A DNA stretch of 64,000 bases from Diploscapter coronatus (Eukaryota > Nematoda > Chromadorea > Rhabditida > Rhabditidae), in assembly GCA_964036155.1 (NCBI GenBank), contig OZ038423.1, forward strand, positions 60,031,249-60,095,248, given 5' to 3'. Position numbers and translations under genes: made by a program. Positions 63,436-64,000 of the stretch are shown in pieces. Under the pieces are notes generated by a model, which was given only the letters and a program-made list of their open reading frames with translations, searched no databases and was not told the DNA's origin. Numbering within the stretch: position 1 is the first letter of the stretch; every line of letters starts with the position of its first letter.

Positions 63436-64000
63436 ATGATTGTTTTAGTTGGTTTAATTCTCCTAATTAATTATGCTAATTGCTATAAAATCCTGGTATT
63501 CTCTCCTACAATCAGTCGATCTCATATGTTAGCTAATGCAAGGGTCGCTGATACTCTAGCTGAGGCTGGCCATGACGTCGTAAGCATAAAAATTAAAAAA
63601 AAAAGCATTTTTTAAACTTTATGCTAATTTTCAAATAATTCCAGACTCTATTCGAACCAGATTTTCTGAAACTCTACGACAAAATCGAGACTTCAAAAAT
63701 CGCCAAAAGAGTGCCAGTTTTCGGATTTTCTGATGCTTTATGGACGGCTTTACAAGGTAGGTTAAAAATTCTCCTAAAATTATTTCCAATCATAGTTCCC
63801 AAAATAGTATTCCCAAAGACAATGTTCCCAACTGATGTTTAGGACTGTCCGGAGACGTTTTCGAGGAGAAATCATTCTATCGAACAATTTCGAATAATAA
63901 TATTTACATGAGAGCCTATAACGAGCATTGTGAAGGTAATTATTCCTGCTTATCCACTTAATTGCCCTAATTAATTATTTAGATCTACTTAACCGAGACG
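63436..64000 (+). CDS. UDP-glycosyltransferase, N-terminal part (continues beyond window)
   Basis: ER-membrane phase II enzyme transferring sugar from a UDP-sugar to small lipophilic molecules. Exons: 63436-63579, 63645-63756, 63843-63935 and 63983 to beyond 64000, in phase. The signal peptide (MIVLVGLILLINYANC) is followed directly by YKILVFSPTISRSHMLANARVADTLAEAGHDV. This is the hallmark start of nematode UGTs: acceptor-site His after SRS and the AGHDV turn. The donor-binding half lies outside the window. The upstream TATA box and GATA sites support the start. Confidence 0.9.

Overview
This window looks like nuclear genomic DNA of a free-living (rhabditid-type) nematode. The DNA is AT-rich. 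Genes are split by many short introns, often 45-80 bases, with TTTTCAG-type acceptors. Acceptor-like sequences sit a few bases before several start codons, as expected for spliced-leader trans-splicing. The best-recognised proteins are closest to nematode families. Gene models below were joined by hand from reading phase, splice sites and family similarity; there is no transcript evidence.

Layout. Minus strand, 1-20.6 kb: 5' part of a tolloid/BMP1-like astacin protease (nas-39 type), twinfilin, a four-membrane-span protein, purine nucleoside phosphorylase and a small unrecognised secreted protein. Plus strand, 21.1-24.5 kb: a LARP7-type La-related protein. Minus, 24.7-28.4 kb: an SLC23 nucleobase/ascorbate transporter. 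A large fresh inverted repeat lies at 28.9-29.8 kb. Minus, 30.8-38.5 kb: methylcrotonyl-CoA carboxylase alpha, a CAML/GET2-like ER protein and a 59-residue protein, spaced about 220 bases apart in one direction, so a possible operon. Plus, 38.7-42.1 kb: mitoribosomal protein mS37 (CHCHD1), ribosomal protein eL39, a small unknown ORF and a GPI-anchored Ly6 protein. Plus, 43.4-60.0 kb: soc-2/SHOC2, with a possible long isoform whose 7.35 kb intron is full of repeats. Minus, 60.6-62.5 kb: an unrecognised 383-residue secreted protein. Plus, 63.4 kb to the end: the start of a UDP-glycosyltransferase.

The genes are mostly unrelated housekeeping genes (leucine catabolism, purine salvage, translation, actin regulation, tail-anchored protein insertion, Ras signalling). 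I see no dedicated new multi-gene system. The most unusual signals are: (a) two sequence families that recur inside short introns of unrelated genes, which look introner-like; (b) at least three GC-AG introns confirmed by reading phase, and many AAG acceptors; (c) a series of hairpin or foldback elements in introns and intergenic DNA; and (d) a dispersed repeat that supplies the stop codon of an orphan gene.
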